From NCBI RefSeq assembly GCF_028682175.1, contig NZ_JANHKS010000011.1, positions 1 through 64,000 on the forward strand: a stretch of 64,000 bases of DNA, read 5' to 3'. The translations under genes were made by a program, and so were the position numbers. Source of the DNA: Pseudomonas putida (GTDB lineage: Bacteria; Pseudomonadota; Gammaproteobacteria; Pseudomonadales; Pseudomonadaceae). The first letter of the stretch is position 1; every line of letters begins with the position of its first letter. Below, one piece after another: positions 34,208-42,863 of this stretch. Under the pieces are notes generated by a model, which had not been told where the DNA came from, did no database searches, and worked only from the letters and a program-made list of their open reading frames with translations.

Positions 34208-35056
34208 ATGGCTTTAACCGTTGCTACCAACACCACTTCCCTGGCCGTTCAGAAAAACCTGAGCCGCGCTTCTGACGCTCTGTCGACTTCCATGACCCGT
34301 CTGTCCTCGGGCCTGAAAATCAACAGCGCAAAAGACGACGCCGCTGGCCTGCAGATCGCCACTCGCGAAACTTCGCAAATCCGTGGTCAGACTGTAGCTA
34401 TCAAGAACGCCAACGACGGTATCTCGATCGCTCAGACCGCTGAAGGCGCTCTGCAAGAATCGACCAACATTCTGCAACGTATGCGTGAACTGGCTGTTCA
34501 GGCCCGTAACGGTACCAACAGCTCGGCTGACCGTGACGCTCTGCAAAAAGAATTCGTGCAGATGCAATCGGAACTGGACCGTACCGCAGGTTCGACCAAC
34601 CTGAACGGCAAGAACCTGCTGGACGGCTCGGCTGGCACCATGACCCTGCAAGTCGGTGCTGACACTGGCTCCGCCAACCACATCGACATCGTGCTGAGCA
34701 GCAAGTTTGACTCCGCATCCCTGTCGGCTGGCAGCGGTACCATCTCGATTTCCGGTACCAGCGCCAACTTCAGCGGCAACATCGACAAGGCCATCACTGC
34801 CATCGACCTGGCAATCGCCAACATCGGTGCAACCCGTGCTGACCTGGGTGCTGCGCAAAACCGTCTGACCAGCACCATCTCCAACCTGCAGAACATCGTG
34901 GAAAACACCACTGCTGCACAAGGCCGTGTACAAGACACCGACTTCGCAGCTGAAACCGCTAACCTGACCAAGCAGCAGACTCTGCAACAGGCTTCCACCG
35001 CTGTTCTGGCCCAGGCTAACCAACTGCCATCCGCTGTACTGAAACTGCTTCAGTAA
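34208..35056 (+). CDS. fliC: flagellin 2 (major filament flagellin)
   Basis: A 282-residue flagellin, the length of P. syringae flagellin, with intact D0/D1 ends and a flg22 region (residues 30-51) of the syringae/fluorescens form. Residues 141-189 contain 12 serines, the region glycosylated in P. syringae, so this is the likely main target of the island's transferases. Codon use is strongly biased to optimal codons (for example GCT, GGT, CTG, AAC), as in a very highly made protein. A strong sigma28 promoter precedes it and a terminator follows, so it is monocistronic. Confidence 0.97.
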   Translation: MALTVATNTTSLAVQKNLSRASDALSTSMTRLSSGLKINSAKDDAAGLQIATRETSQIRGQTVAIKNANDGISIAQTAEGALQESTNILQRMRELAVQARNGTNSSADRDALQKEFVQMQSELDRTAGSTNLNGKNLLDGSAGTMTLQVGADTGSANHIDIVLSSKFDSASLSAGSGTISISGTSANFSGNIDKAITAIDLAIANIGATRADLGAAQNRLTSTISNLQNIVENTTAAQGRVQDTDFAAETANLTKQQTLQQASTAVLAQANQLPSAVLKLLQ

Positions 35057-35072
35057 TATCGGAATGAGTTTT

Positions 35073-35109
35073 GGCGGAGGAGTGTGCTTGCGTACTCTTC
35101 CGCCTTTTT
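35073..35109 (+). terminator. intrinsic terminator after fliC2
   Basis: Stem GGCGGAGGAGT / ACTCTTCCGCC (one G-T pair) with a 10-base loop, then five T. Confidence 0.9.
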
Positions 35110-35128
35110 ACGTTGAGAGGTAGTAGAC

Positions 35129-35512
35129 ATGGACATGACCGCCAAGCTCAATCAGTCTTACGCTGCTGTACAACCCCTGCCTGCGGTCGCGGACAAGCCT
35201 GCTGTCACCCCTCAAAAAGCCGTCACCCCGGTGCCTGACACCGCCAAGGCCGACGCGCAAACAAGTAAAGACTCGCATTCCGAAAGTGATCCCGACGCAT
35301 TGAAAGCCGCAGTCCAGGAAATCGAAAAGTTCGTTCAGTCGGTGCGCCGCAATCTGGAGTTCTCGATAGATGAGGCTTCGGGCAAGGTCGTCGTTAAAGT
35401 GATTGCCAGTGAAACCGGCGAAGTCGTGCGGCAATTGCCCTCTGCAGAGGCGCTGAAGATCGCCGACAGCCTGCAGAACGCTCACAGCTTGTTGTTCGAC
35501 GCAAAAGTGTAA
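35129..35512 (+). CDS. flaG: FlaG family flagellar protein
   Basis: A 127-residue protein of the FlaG family, affecting filament length in Pseudomonas and relatives. The N-terminal half is Ala/Pro/Thr-rich and disordered; residues 60-127 form the conserved part, LEFSIDEASGKVVVKVIASETGEVVRQLPS. It lies directly between fliC2 and fliD, the standard place. A terminator precedes it by about 20 bases; no promoter of its own was found, so it may depend on readthrough. Confidence 0.93.
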   Translation: MDMTAKLNQSYAAVQPLPAVADKPAVTPQKAVTPVPDTAKADAQTSKDSHSESDPDALKAAVQEIEKFVQSVRRNLEFSIDEASGKVVVKVIASETGEVVRQLPSAEALKIADSLQNAHSLLFDAKV

Positions 35513-35589
35513 GTGGCATGAAACGTGAACGCGGTACTTTTGAACGGTGACTTAGTCAAAAGACCGACTCAAACTGAAGGGAGACACAC

Positions 35590-37014
35590 ATGGCTAGTCC
35601 AATCACTCCATCCACCGGCCTCGGATCGGGCCTGGCAATTGGCGATATCGTCAATGCCCTGGTCGCTTCCGACAAGCTGGCCAAGCAGACGCAGATCACC
35701 ACGCAGACCAAGCTGGTCACCACCAAACTGTCCGGGATCGGTACCCTGCAGTCGGCGGTGTCTGCATTTCAGACAGCCCTCAAAGGCCTCTCTGACGCGA
35801 AGAACCCGTCATTCAACGGCTATGCGGCCAAGTCGTCCGACGAAACCAAGCTGACCGTCACCTCCGACAACAATGCGGTGCCAGGCAACTACACCGTTGA
35901 AGTCGGCAATATCGCGACCAGTTCCAGCGTCGCCACCGCTGCCTTTTCCGGCGGCACTGCCAGTGCCATTCCGAGTGGTAACCTGACCATCACTCAAAAT
36001 GGCATTTCCACCAGCTACCCCATTCCTGCCGGCGCCACCCTGGCTTCGGTGGTCAAGCAGATCAACGCCGATACCGACAGCACCAAGATCAGTGCGAACA
36101 TCATCACCGACGCCAACGGTTCGCGTCTGGTGCTGGGTTCGACCACCACCGGTGCCGGCTCTGATATCACCACCACCAGTGATATCGCAGGCTTCACGAT
36201 CAATGCCAACACCAAGCTCGATTCGACCTCGGGAAGCTCGGCCGGTTACATCGGCGCTCAGGCCGTGGACGCGTCGCTGACCATCAACGGTCTGCCGGTG
36301 ACCAGCAAGAGCAACACCCTGGATTCGACCCTGGGTGGCGTGACCATGACCCTGGTGGCCAAAGGCACTTCCACCGTCAACGTCGCGACCAACACCGACG
36401 GCCTGAAAACCTCGCTGCAAACCTTCATCACTGCCTACAACGCAGTGGTTGCCGCCGTGTCCAGCGTGACCAAGGCGACGATCAGTTCCACGCCCGATCC
36501 AACCACCGGCGCCACCGTGACCCCGGCTGCGCTGACCGGCGACTCGATGCCGCGTTCGATCCTGACCGCCATGCGCAACGAACTGGTGACCACCGGTGCC
36601 GCTGGTGACCTGTCGGTGCTGGCGCAGTTGGGTATCACCACTTCGCAGACCGACGGTACGCTGTCGCTCAATGACACGCAGTTCAAGGCGGCGATGGACA
36701 AGGGCCTGGCCGGTGACGTGCAGCAGCTGTTCAGCGGCACCACCGACAGCAACGGCCTGGTCGCACGCATGAACGCCGCGCTGACGCCCTACACCCAGAC
36801 TGGCGGCATGTTCGACACCCGCAAGAGCAGCCTGAACACCCAGCAGAACGATCTGCAGGATCAGCAGGCGGCTCTGGACTTGCGCGTGACCAACCTGACC
36901 GCGACGCTGACCGCCAAATACAACGCGATGGACCTGGTGGTGGGGCAGTTGAAGGCCTCGGCTTCCAGCATTACTTCGTTCTTCGATTCGTTGAATGCGC
37001 AGAAATCCAGCTGA
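35590..37014 (+). CDS. fliD: filament cap protein FliD
   Basis: Forms the filament cap, which refolds exported flagellin at the tip. N-terminal GLGSGLAIGDIVNALVASDKLAKQ and C-terminal coiled coil with LDLRVTNLTATLTAKYNAMDLVVGQL are the family's conserved ends; the middle is variable and Ser/Thr-rich. 474 residues is usual. A strong AAGGGAG site precedes the start. In Pseudomonas FliD also takes part in mucin adhesion; type cannot be read here. Confidence 0.96.
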   Translation: MASPITPSTGLGSGLAIGDIVNALVASDKLAKQTQITTQTKLVTTKLSGIGTLQSAVSAFQTALKGLSDAKNPSFNGYAAKSSDETKLTVTSDNNAVPGNYTVEVGNIATSSSVATAAFSGGTASAIPSGNLTITQNGISTSYPIPAGATLASVVKQINADTDSTKISANIITDANGSRLVLGSTTTGAGSDITTTSDIAGFTINANTKLDSTSGSSAGYIGAQAVDASLTINGLPVTSKSNTLDSTLGGVTMTLVAKGTSTVNVATNTDGLKTSLQTFITAYNAVVAAVSSVTKATISSTPDPTTGATVTPAALTGDSMPRSILTAMRNELVTTGAAGDLSVLAQLGITTSQTDGTLSLNDTQFKAAMDKGLAGDVQQLFSGTTDSNGLVARMNAALTPYTQTGGMFDTRKSSLNTQQNDLQDQQAALDLRVTNLTATLTAKYNAMDLVVGQLKASASSITSFFDSLNAQKSS

Positions 37015-37034
37015 TGCTTGACTGATAAACCAGG

Positions 37035-37058
37035 ACCCGGCCAAAGTGCCGGGTTTTT
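37035..37058 (+). terminator. intrinsic terminator after fliD
   Basis: Stem ACCCGGC / GCCGGGT with a 6-base loop and a run of five T. Confidence 0.85.
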
Positions 37059-37070
37059 GGCATCTGGGCC

Positions 37071-37097
37071 TAAAGTTTCTCAAGGCCTCGTCGATAT
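37071..37097 (+). promoter_or_regulatory. sigma28-like promoter for fliS
   Basis: TAAAGTTT, 11 bases, then GTCGATAT. The -35 matches TAAAGTTT perfectly. It lies 38 bases before the fliS start and just after the fliD terminator, so fliS and the next gene are probably FliA-driven. Confidence 0.75.
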
Positions 37098-37135
37098 CCT
37101 GAATATAGAAACTTCAAGTGGTGTGAGGTAAGTAC

Positions 37136-37531
37136 ATGAACCGGATGGCAGCCCTTCGGCAGTATCAGAAGGTCAATTCACACGCGCAGACCGCCGTCGC
37201 GACACCGCACCGTCTAGTGCAGATGCTGATGGAAGCGGGTCTTGACCGCATCGCCCAGGCCAAGGGTGCCATCGAGCGCAAGGACATTCCCTCCAAGGGC
37301 GTGCTGATCGGCAAGGCCATCGAGATCGTCGGCGGCCTTCGCGAAGGGCTCGACATGGAGAAGCAGGCCGAACAACTGGCGCATGTCGACAACCTGTACG
37401 TCTACATGATGAAGCGTCTGGCCGAAGCCAATATCAAGACTGACCCGAAAATTCTCGATGAAGTCAGCGGATTGTTGACTACCGTGAAGGAAGGTTGGGA
37501 CGCCATTGGCGATCAGCCACCTGTCCTGTAA
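37136..37531 (+). CDS. fliS: flagellin export chaperone FliS
   Basis: A 131-residue four-helix chaperone that binds the flagellin C-terminus and prevents early polymerisation. The family start MAALRQYQKVNSHAQTAVATPHRLVQMLMEAGLDRI is clear, with LYVYMMKRLAEAN in helix 4. ATG 37136 gives normal length. A sigma28-like promoter precedes it; the fliT-like gene follows after 12 bases. Confidence 0.95.
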   Translation: MNRMAALRQYQKVNSHAQTAVATPHRLVQMLMEAGLDRIAQAKGAIERKDIPSKGVLIGKAIEIVGGLREGLDMEKQAEQLAHVDNLYVYMMKRLAEANIKTDPKILDEVSGLLTTVKEGWDAIGDQPPVL

Positions 37532-37543
37532 GAGGAAATCACC

Positions 37544-37840
37544 ATGAGTGCTGCACTCAAGCGAATCGAAGAAACCCGCGAAGCTCTGGTCGGTGCCCTG
37601 GCCGAACGTGACTGGGAGGCCATCGGCAAGCTCGATCTGGCCTGCCGTGCCTGCGTTGACGAGGTCATCCGCGAGGCCAACGACGATGAGCCGCAGTTGC
37701 GCAGCAATCTGGAGGAGCTGCTGGGTGTGTACCGCCAGTTGATAGACGTTGCGGTGGAAGAGCGTCAGGCAATTGTCGATGAAATGTCACAGATCCAGCG
37801 AGCGAAAAGCGCCGCAAAGGTATACCATCTGTTTGGTTGA
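37544..37840 (+). CDS. FliT-like flagellar chaperone
   Basis: A 98-residue helical protein in the fliT position (FleP in some P. aeruginosa work). The sequence is acidic with regular heptad-like stretches, ALKRIEETREALVGALAERDWEAI and LEELLGVYRQLIDVAVEERQAI, typical of FliT-type proteins that chaperone FliD. Family identity rests mainly on size, helices and gene order. AGAGG lies before its ATG. It ends the fliD-S-T group; fleQ has its own promoter. Confidence 0.8.
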   Translation: MSAALKRIEETREALVGALAERDWEAIGKLDLACRACVDEVIREANDDEPQLRSNLEELLGVYRQLIDVAVEERQAIVDEMSQIQRAKSAAKVYHLFG

Positions 37841-37894
37841 CGCTTAGGTTGATCGAAAAAATTGTGCGCCATAAAATTGACTGTGTACGGTTTT

Positions 37895-37923
37895 TTGACT
37901 TAACTAGTGATGTTCACTAATTT
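37895..37923 (+). promoter_or_regulatory. sigma70-like fleQ promoter with overlapping dyad
   Basis: TTGACT, 17 bases, then TAATTT fit a sigma70 promoter. A perfect TAGTGA-TGT-TCACTA dyad at 37905-37919 lies between and over the -10, a likely regulator site. fleQ transcription does not need sigma54 in Pseudomonas, which agrees. A second TTGACT at 37877 is an alternative -35. The start site is unproven. Confidence 0.5.
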
Positions 37924-38010
37924 CTGGTTTGTGTGGCGTTGATCGCACCCCATACAGAGCCAAGCTTGCCCCTGAGCGGGCATCGAGTTGACTAGGGAAG
38001 TTGCTATTGC

Positions 38011-39486
38011 ATGTGGCGTGAAATCAAGATTCTGCTAATCGATGACGATAGCCAGCGCCGCCGTGACATGGCGGTCATTCTGAATTTCCTCGGCGATGAG
38101 AACCTGTCCTGCTCCAGCACTGACTGGCAGCAAGTGGTAGGCGCTCTGGCGTCCACTCGGGAAGTCCTTTGCGTGCTGGTTGGCACCGTGAACGCCCCGG
38201 GCAGTCTCCAGGGGCTGCTTAAGACCATCGCTGCGTGGGATGAGTTCCTTCCTGTCCTGCTGATGGGCGAAAATTCTTCGGTCGACCTGGCCGAGGACTT
38301 GCGTCGGCGCGTGTTGTCCACCGTCGAAATGCCCCCCAGCTACAGCAAGCTGCTGGATTCCCTGCACCGTGCCCAGGTCTATCGCGAGATGTACGATCAG
38401 GCCCGCGAGCGCGGTCGCCAGCGCGAACCCAACCTGTTCCGCAGCCTGGTCGGCACCAGCCGTGCCATCCAGCACGTGCGCCAGATGATGCAGCAGGTGG
38501 CCGACACCGACGCCAGCGTGCTGATCCTGGGCGAGTCGGGCACGGGCAAGGAAGTGGTCGCGCGCAACCTCCATTACCATTCCAAGCGGCGTGATGCGCC
38601 CTTCGTGCCGGTCAACTGCGGCGCGATCCCGGCCGAGCTTCTGGAAAGCGAACTGTTCGGCCACGAGAAGGGCGCCTTCACCGGTGCGATCACCAGCCGG
38701 GCAGGGCGTTTCGAGCTGGCCAACGGTGGCACGCTGTTTCTCGATGAAATCGGTGACATGCCGTTGCCGATGCAGGTCAAGCTGCTGCGCGTATTGCAGG
38801 AGCGCACCTTCGAGCGCGTGGGCAGCAACAAGACCCAGAGCGTCGATGTGCGGATCATCGCGGCCACCCACAAGAATCTCGAAGACATGATCGAGACCGG
38901 CGGTTTCCGTGAAGACCTGTACTACCGCCTGAACGTGTTCCCGATCGAGATGGCGCCGTTGCGTGAGCGCGTGGAAGACATCCCGCTGCTGATGAACGAG
39001 CTGATCTCGCGCATGGAGCACGAGAAGCGCGGCTCTATCCGGTTCAATTCGGCGGCGATCATGTCGCTGTGCCGTCACGGCTGGCCGGGCAACGTTCGCG
39101 AGCTGGCCAACCTGGTGGAGCGCATGGCGATCATGCACCCGTACGGGGTGATCGGTGTCGCTGAACTGCCGAAGAAATTCCGCTACGTCGACGACGAAGA
39201 CGAGCAACTGGTCGACAGCCTGCGCAGCGACCTGGAAGAGCGCGTCGCCATCAACGGCCACACGCCCAACTTCGCCAACAGCGCCATGTTGCCGCCCGAA
39301 GGCCTGGACCTTAAGGACTACCTCGGTGGTCTGGAGCAGGGCCTGATCCAGCAGGCGCTGGACGATGCCAACGGGATCGTCGCACGGGCAGCCGAACGCT
39401 TGCGTATCCGTCGTACCACGCTGGTGGAGAAGATGCGCAAGTACGGCATGAGCCGTCGCGAGGGCGATGATCAGGGCGACGACTGA
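38011..39486 (+). CDS. fleQ: flagellar master regulator FleQ
   Basis: Sigma54 activator at the top of the Pseudomonas flagellar cascade and a c-di-GMP sensor. It has an N-terminal REC-like domain ([23 protein letters not shown]), a sigma54-interaction AAA+ domain with Walker A GESGTGKE at about 173-180 and GAFTGA at 221-226, and a C-terminal Fis-type HTH ([21 protein letters not shown]). Start at ATG 38011 gives the known MWREIKILL start and 491 residues. The gene should activate fleSR, fliE, fliL and flhA promoters found in this window, and it represses biofilm genes elsewhere. It has its own promoter and terminator. Confidence 0.97.
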   Translation: MWREIKILLIDDDSQRRRDMAVILNFLGDENLSCSSTDWQQVVGALASTREVLCVLVGTVNAPGSLQGLLKTIAAWDEFLPVLLMGENSSVDLAEDLRRRVLSTVEMPPSYSKLLDSLHRAQVYREMYDQARERGRQREPNLFRSLVGTSRAIQHVRQMMQQVADTDASVLILGESGTGKEVVARNLHYHSKRRDAPFVPVNCGAIPAELLESELFGHEKGAFTGAITSRAGRFELANGGTLFLDEIGDMPLPMQVKLLRVLQERTFERVGSNKTQSVDVRIIAATHKNLEDMIETGGFREDLYYRLNVFPIEMAPLRERVEDIPLLMNELISRMEHEKRGSIRFNSAAIMSLCRHGWPGNVRELANLVERMAIMHPYGVIGVAELPKKFRYVDDEDEQLVDSLRSDLEERVAINGHTPNFANSAMLPPEGLDLKDYLGGLEQGLIQQALDDANGIVARAAERLRIRRTTLVEKMRKYGMSRREGDDQGDD

Positions 39487-39511
39487 CACCCGATTGACGC
39501 GTCAAAAATAA

Positions 39512-39538
39512 ACCGCTGATTTTTCAGCGGTTTTTTTT
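39512..39538 (+). terminator. intrinsic terminator after fleQ
   Basis: Stem ACCGCTGA / TCAGCGGT around TTTT, then eight T. It sits directly against the -24 element of the next promoter. Confidence 0.9.
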
Positions 39539-39555
39539 CGGCACGAGGATTGCTA
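39539..39555 (+). promoter_or_regulatory. sigma54 promoter for fleSR
   Basis: CGGCACGAGGATTGCTA has GG-N10-GC spacing and close consensus fit. It lies 54 bases before fleS; FleQ is known to activate fleSR. Confidence 0.8.
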
Positions 39556-39608
39556 AGTCTCTTGCAACATACCGTTTAACTGACGGTTCGCCACGCGAGA
39601 GATCATTT

Positions 39609-40850
39609 ATGTCCCAGGCCGCTCCGATGTCTTCCAAACCTGCCACGACAGCGGGTTTGCAAGTGCAGCCGTCCCCGGAATTGGAAAGTCGACAAGGATT
39701 GGAGCAGGCATTCGCCCTGTTTAACCAGATGTCGGCGCAATTGACGGATTCCTACAGCCTGCTGGAAGCGCGGGTCACCGAGCTCAAGGGTGAGCTGGCG
39801 GTGGTCAGTGCCCAGCGCATGCAGGAACTGGCGGAAAAAGAGCGCCTGGCCAATCGTTTGCAGAACCTGCTGGACCTGCTGCCAGGTGGCGTGATCGTCA
39901 TCGACGCCCACGGCATGGTGCGCGAGGCCAACCCCGCTGCGCTGGACCTGTTGGGTGAGCCGCTGATCGGCATGCTCTGGCGCCACGTCATCGCACGTTG
40001 TTTCGCGCCTCGCGAAGACGACGGTCATGAAATTTCGCTGAAGGACGGCCGTCGCCTGTCGATTGCCACCCGCTCCCTGGACGCCGAGCCCGGCCAGTTG
40101 GTGTTGCTCAACGACCTGACTGAAACCCGTCATCTGCAAAGCCAGCTGGCGCGCCACGAGCGCCTGTCGTCGCTGGGGCGCATGGTCGCCTCGCTGGCCC
40201 ATCAGATTCGTACGCCATTGTCGGCGGCCATGATCTACGCCAGCCACCTGACCGAGCAGGCACTGAATACCGAAACCCAGCAGCGCTTTGCCGGCCGCTT
40301 GAAAGAGCGCCTGCATGAACTGGAGCACCAGGTGCGCGACATGCTGGTGTTCGCCCGTGGCGAGTTGCCCCTGACCGACCGCGTGAGCCCCGCGGGTCTG
40401 GTCGGCGCGCTGGAGTCGGCGGCCCAGACCCATGTGCGCGATGCGGCGGTTCGCTGGCAGTGCGACAGCCTCGACGGCGAGTTGCTGTGCAACCGCGACA
40501 CGCTGGTGGGAGCGTTGCTCAATCTGATCGAAAACGCGGTGCAGGCCAGTGCCGGGGCATCGCGTATCAAGGTTCATGCCTACAGTCGCGGCGCGACGCT
40601 GCGGCTGTGCATCAGTGACAATGGCAGCGGCATCGACGCCGCCGCGCTGGCGCGTATCGGCGAACCCTTCTTTACCACCAAGACCACGGGCACGGGCCTG
40701 GGGCTGGCGGTGGTCACGGCGGTCGCCCGGGCACATCAGGGGCAGGTGCAATTTCGCTCGCGTCCGGGGCGGGGCACCTGTGCCATCGTTTCCTTGCCGC
40801 TGGTTCCAGGCACCGGCGGTGGAGTGGCTGGAGTGGAGAACCCATCATGA
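39609..40850 (+). CDS. fleS: flagellar sensor histidine kinase FleS
   Basis: Cytoplasmic sensor kinase of the FleS-FleR pair controlling class III flagellar genes. A coiled start (residues 20-90) leads to a PAS domain (about 90-180), a HisKA box with His198 in LAHQIRTPLSAAM, and an HATPase with ENAVQASAGA and SDNGSGIDAAAL, then TTGTGLGLAVV. 413 residues and no membrane segment fit FleS. It overlaps fleR by 4 bases. The signal it senses is unknown. Confidence 0.95.
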   Translation: MSQAAPMSSKPATTAGLQVQPSPELESRQGLEQAFALFNQMSAQLTDSYSLLEARVTELKGELAVVSAQRMQELAEKERLANRLQNLLDLLPGGVIVIDAHGMVREANPAALDLLGEPLIGMLWRHVIARCFAPREDDGHEISLKDGRRLSIATRSLDAEPGQLVLLNDLTETRHLQSQLARHERLSSLGRMVASLAHQIRTPLSAAMIYASHLTEQALNTETQQRFAGRLKERLHELEHQVRDMLVFARGELPLTDRVSPAGLVGALESAAQTHVRDAAVRWQCDSLDGELLCNRDTLVGALLNLIENAVQASAGASRIKVHAYSRGATLRLCISDNGSGIDAAALARIGEPFFTTKTTGTGLGLAVVTAVARAHQGQVQFRSRPGRGTCAIVSLPLVPGTGGGVAGVENPS

Positions 40851-42274
40851 CGATCAAGGTGTTGCTGGTCGAGGACGACCATTCTCTGCGCGAGGCCCTG
40901 GGCGAAACCCTGGCGCTGGCCGGCCACGATTACCAGGCCGTCGGCTCAGCCGAGGAAGCATTGCTGGCAGCAGGGCAAGCCTCGTTCAACCTGGTGGTCA
41001 GTGACGTCAACATGCCGGGCATGGACGGCCATCAGTTGCTCAGCCAGTTGCGCAGCCGCTATCCGCAGTTGCCGGTGCTGTTGATGACCGCTCATGGCTC
41101 GGTGGATCGGGCCGTGGACGCGATGCGGCAGGGCGCTGCCGACTACCTGGTCAAGCCATTCGAGCCCAAGGCGCTGCTGGCGCTGGTTGCCCGGCATGCG
41201 CTGGGGCGCCTGGGGCCTGCCGATGGCGAGGGGCCGATTGCGGTAGAGCCTGCCAGCGTCCAGTTGCTCAACCTGGCAAGCCGGGTTGCCAAAAGTGATT
41301 CCACCGTGCTGATTTCCGGCGAGTCGGGAACCGGCAAGGAAGTGCTGGCGCGCTTCATTCACCAGCAGTCACCGCGGGCAGGCAAGCCGTTCATTGCCAT
41401 CAACTGCGCGGCAATCCCGGACAACATGCTCGAAGCCACCCTGTTCGGCCACGAGAAGGGCTCCTTTACCGGCGCCATCGCCGCCCAGCCGGGCAAGTTC
41501 GAACAGGCCGATGGTGGCACCATTCTCCTCGACGAGATTTCCGAAATGCCCATGGGCCTGCAGGCCAAGCTGCTGCGGGTGTTGCAGGAGCGCGAAGTTG
41601 AGCGGGTCGGTGCGCGCAAGCCCATCGAGCTGGACATTCGCGTGCTGGCCACCACCAACCGCGACCTGGCGGGGGAAGTGGCGGCGGGGCGTTTCCGCGA
41701 AGACCTGTTCTATCGTCTGTCGGTGTTTCCGCTGGCCTGGCAGTCGTTGCGTCAGCGTCCTGCCGACATTCTGCCGCTGGCCGAGCGTCTGCTGGCCAAG
41801 CACGTCAATAAAATGAAGCACGCCCCGGTGAGCCTGTCGCCCGAAGCGCAAAAGTGTCTGGTCGGGTACAGCTGGCCAGGCAACGTGCGCGAACTGGACA
41901 ACGCCGTGCAGCGGGCGCTGATTCTGCAGCAGGGCGGGGTGATCCAGGCCGAGGACTTCTGCCTGGCCGGTCCCGTGAGCTTTGCGTCGGCGCCACTCGC
42001 AGCGCCGGCCCTTCAGGTTTTGCCGACGCTGCCGACAACGCCGGGTGTCATGGAATCGTCGCCGGAAGCGGCGGGCGGTGAAATGGCCGGTGCGCTGGGG
42101 GAAGATCTGCGCCGCCGGGAGTTCCAGATGATCATCGACACCCTGCGCGCCGAGCGCGGCCGCCGCAAGGAAGCCGCCGAACGCCTGGGTATCAGCCCGC
42201 GTACCTTGCGCTACAAGCTGGCGCAGATGCGTGATGCGGGAATGGATGTCGAAGGGTATCTGTTCGCTTCTTGA
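40847..42274 (+). CDS. fleR: sigma54 response regulator FleR
   Basis: NtrC-type regulator phosphorylated by FleS. REC domain with EDD at residues 9-11 and phospho-acceptor Asp53 in VSDVNMPG; AAA+ domain with [10 protein letters not shown] and GSFTGA (a Ser variant of GAFTGA); C-terminal Fis HTH, AAERLGISPRTLRYKLAQMRDAGM. 475 residues. It activates rod, ring and hook genes with sigma54, possibly including flgF here. A REP pair follows it directly. Confidence 0.96.
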   Translation: MTIKVLLVEDDHSLREALGETLALAGHDYQAVGSAEEALLAAGQASFNLVVSDVNMPGMDGHQLLSQLRSRYPQLPVLLMTAHGSVDRAVDAMRQGAADYLVKPFEPKALLALVARHALGRLGPADGEGPIAVEPASVQLLNLASRVAKSDSTVLISGESGTGKEVLARFIHQQSPRAGKPFIAINCAAIPDNMLEATLFGHEKGSFTGAIAAQPGKFEQADGGTILLDEISEMPMGLQAKLLRVLQEREVERVGARKPIELDIRVLATTNRDLAGEVAAGRFREDLFYRLSVFPLAWQSLRQRPADILPLAERLLAKHVNKMKHAPVSLSPEAQKCLVGYSWPGNVRELDNAVQRALILQQGGVIQAEDFCLAGPVSFASAPLAAPALQVLPTLPTTPGVMESSPEAAGGEMAGALGEDLRRREFQMIIDTLRAERGRRKEAAERLGISPRTLRYKLAQMRDAGMDVEGYLFAS

Positions 42275-42288
42275 GCTTTGCAATGAGC

Positions 42289-42378
42289 CTGTGGGAGCGG
42301 GCTTGCCCGCGAATGGGGTGTGTCGGGCCGCGCGTTTCGCCTGACGCTGCGCCTTCGCGGGCAAGCCCGCTCCCACAG
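42289..42378. repeat. REP palindrome pair after fleR
   Basis: CTGTGGGAGCGGGCTTGCCC element and its inverted mate, of the same family as those at 29738 and 48331. It lies at the end of the fleSR operon. Confidence 0.85.
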
Positions 42379-42442
42379 GTTTGTCTATTCGGTAACCACC
42401 CAAATACTTTCATGAAAAGCTGGCACAGTGCCTCTATCGGTC

Positions 42443-42459
42443 TGGCATTGTTGTTGCTA
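42443..42459 (+). promoter_or_regulatory. sigma54 promoter for the fliE operon
   Basis: TGGCATTGTTGTTGCTA has exact GG-N10-GC spacing and lies 60 bases before fliE. FleQ-dependent expression is expected for fliEFGHIJ. Confidence 0.8.
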
Positions 42460-42519
42460 CTACATGGGTAACCGCTGAATCGGTGTCAAAAATTTGCGGC
42501 CCTTTTAAGAGAGAAGTCC

Positions 42520-42849
42520 ATGAGCCAGGGTGTTGAATTTAATCGCTTGATGTTGGACATGCGTTCCATGCAGATGGACGCAATGGCCAAGCCTAAGGCC
42601 ATCGATGCCCCGCAGCAGGCGGGTGCGACCAGCTTTTCCGACATGCTCGGCATGGCCGTGAACAAGGTCAATGACACGCAGCAGGCCTCCAACCAGCTGG
42701 CCACCGCCTTCGAGATGGGCAAGAGCGGCGTGGATCTCACCGACGTGATGATTTCCTCGCAGAAAGCCAGCGTGTCGTTCCAGGCGCTGACCCAGGTACG
42801 CAACAAGCTTGTCCAGGCGTACCAAGACATCATGCAAATGCCGGTTTGA
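42520..42849 (+). CDS. fliE: hook-basal body protein FliE
   Basis: Links the MS ring to the rod and is exported early. A 109-residue protein with [30 protein letters not shown] and a C-terminal [28 protein letters not shown], the typical FliE end. It opens the fliEFGHIJ operon behind a sigma54 promoter; AAGAGAGAAG lies upstream as ribosome site. fliF follows after 14 bases. Confidence 0.97.
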   Translation: MSQGVEFNRLMLDMRSMQMDAMAKPKAIDAPQQAGATSFSDMLGMAVNKVNDTQQASNQLATAFEMGKSGVDLTDVMISSQKASVSFQALTQVRNKLVQAYQDIMQMPV

Positions 42850-42863
42850 GGACGATTTAAGTC

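Noticed and set aside
33074-35056. recent gene conversion between the two flagellin genes
   Set aside because: The conserved ends match as protein but use different codons throughout, so the DNA shows no recent exchange.
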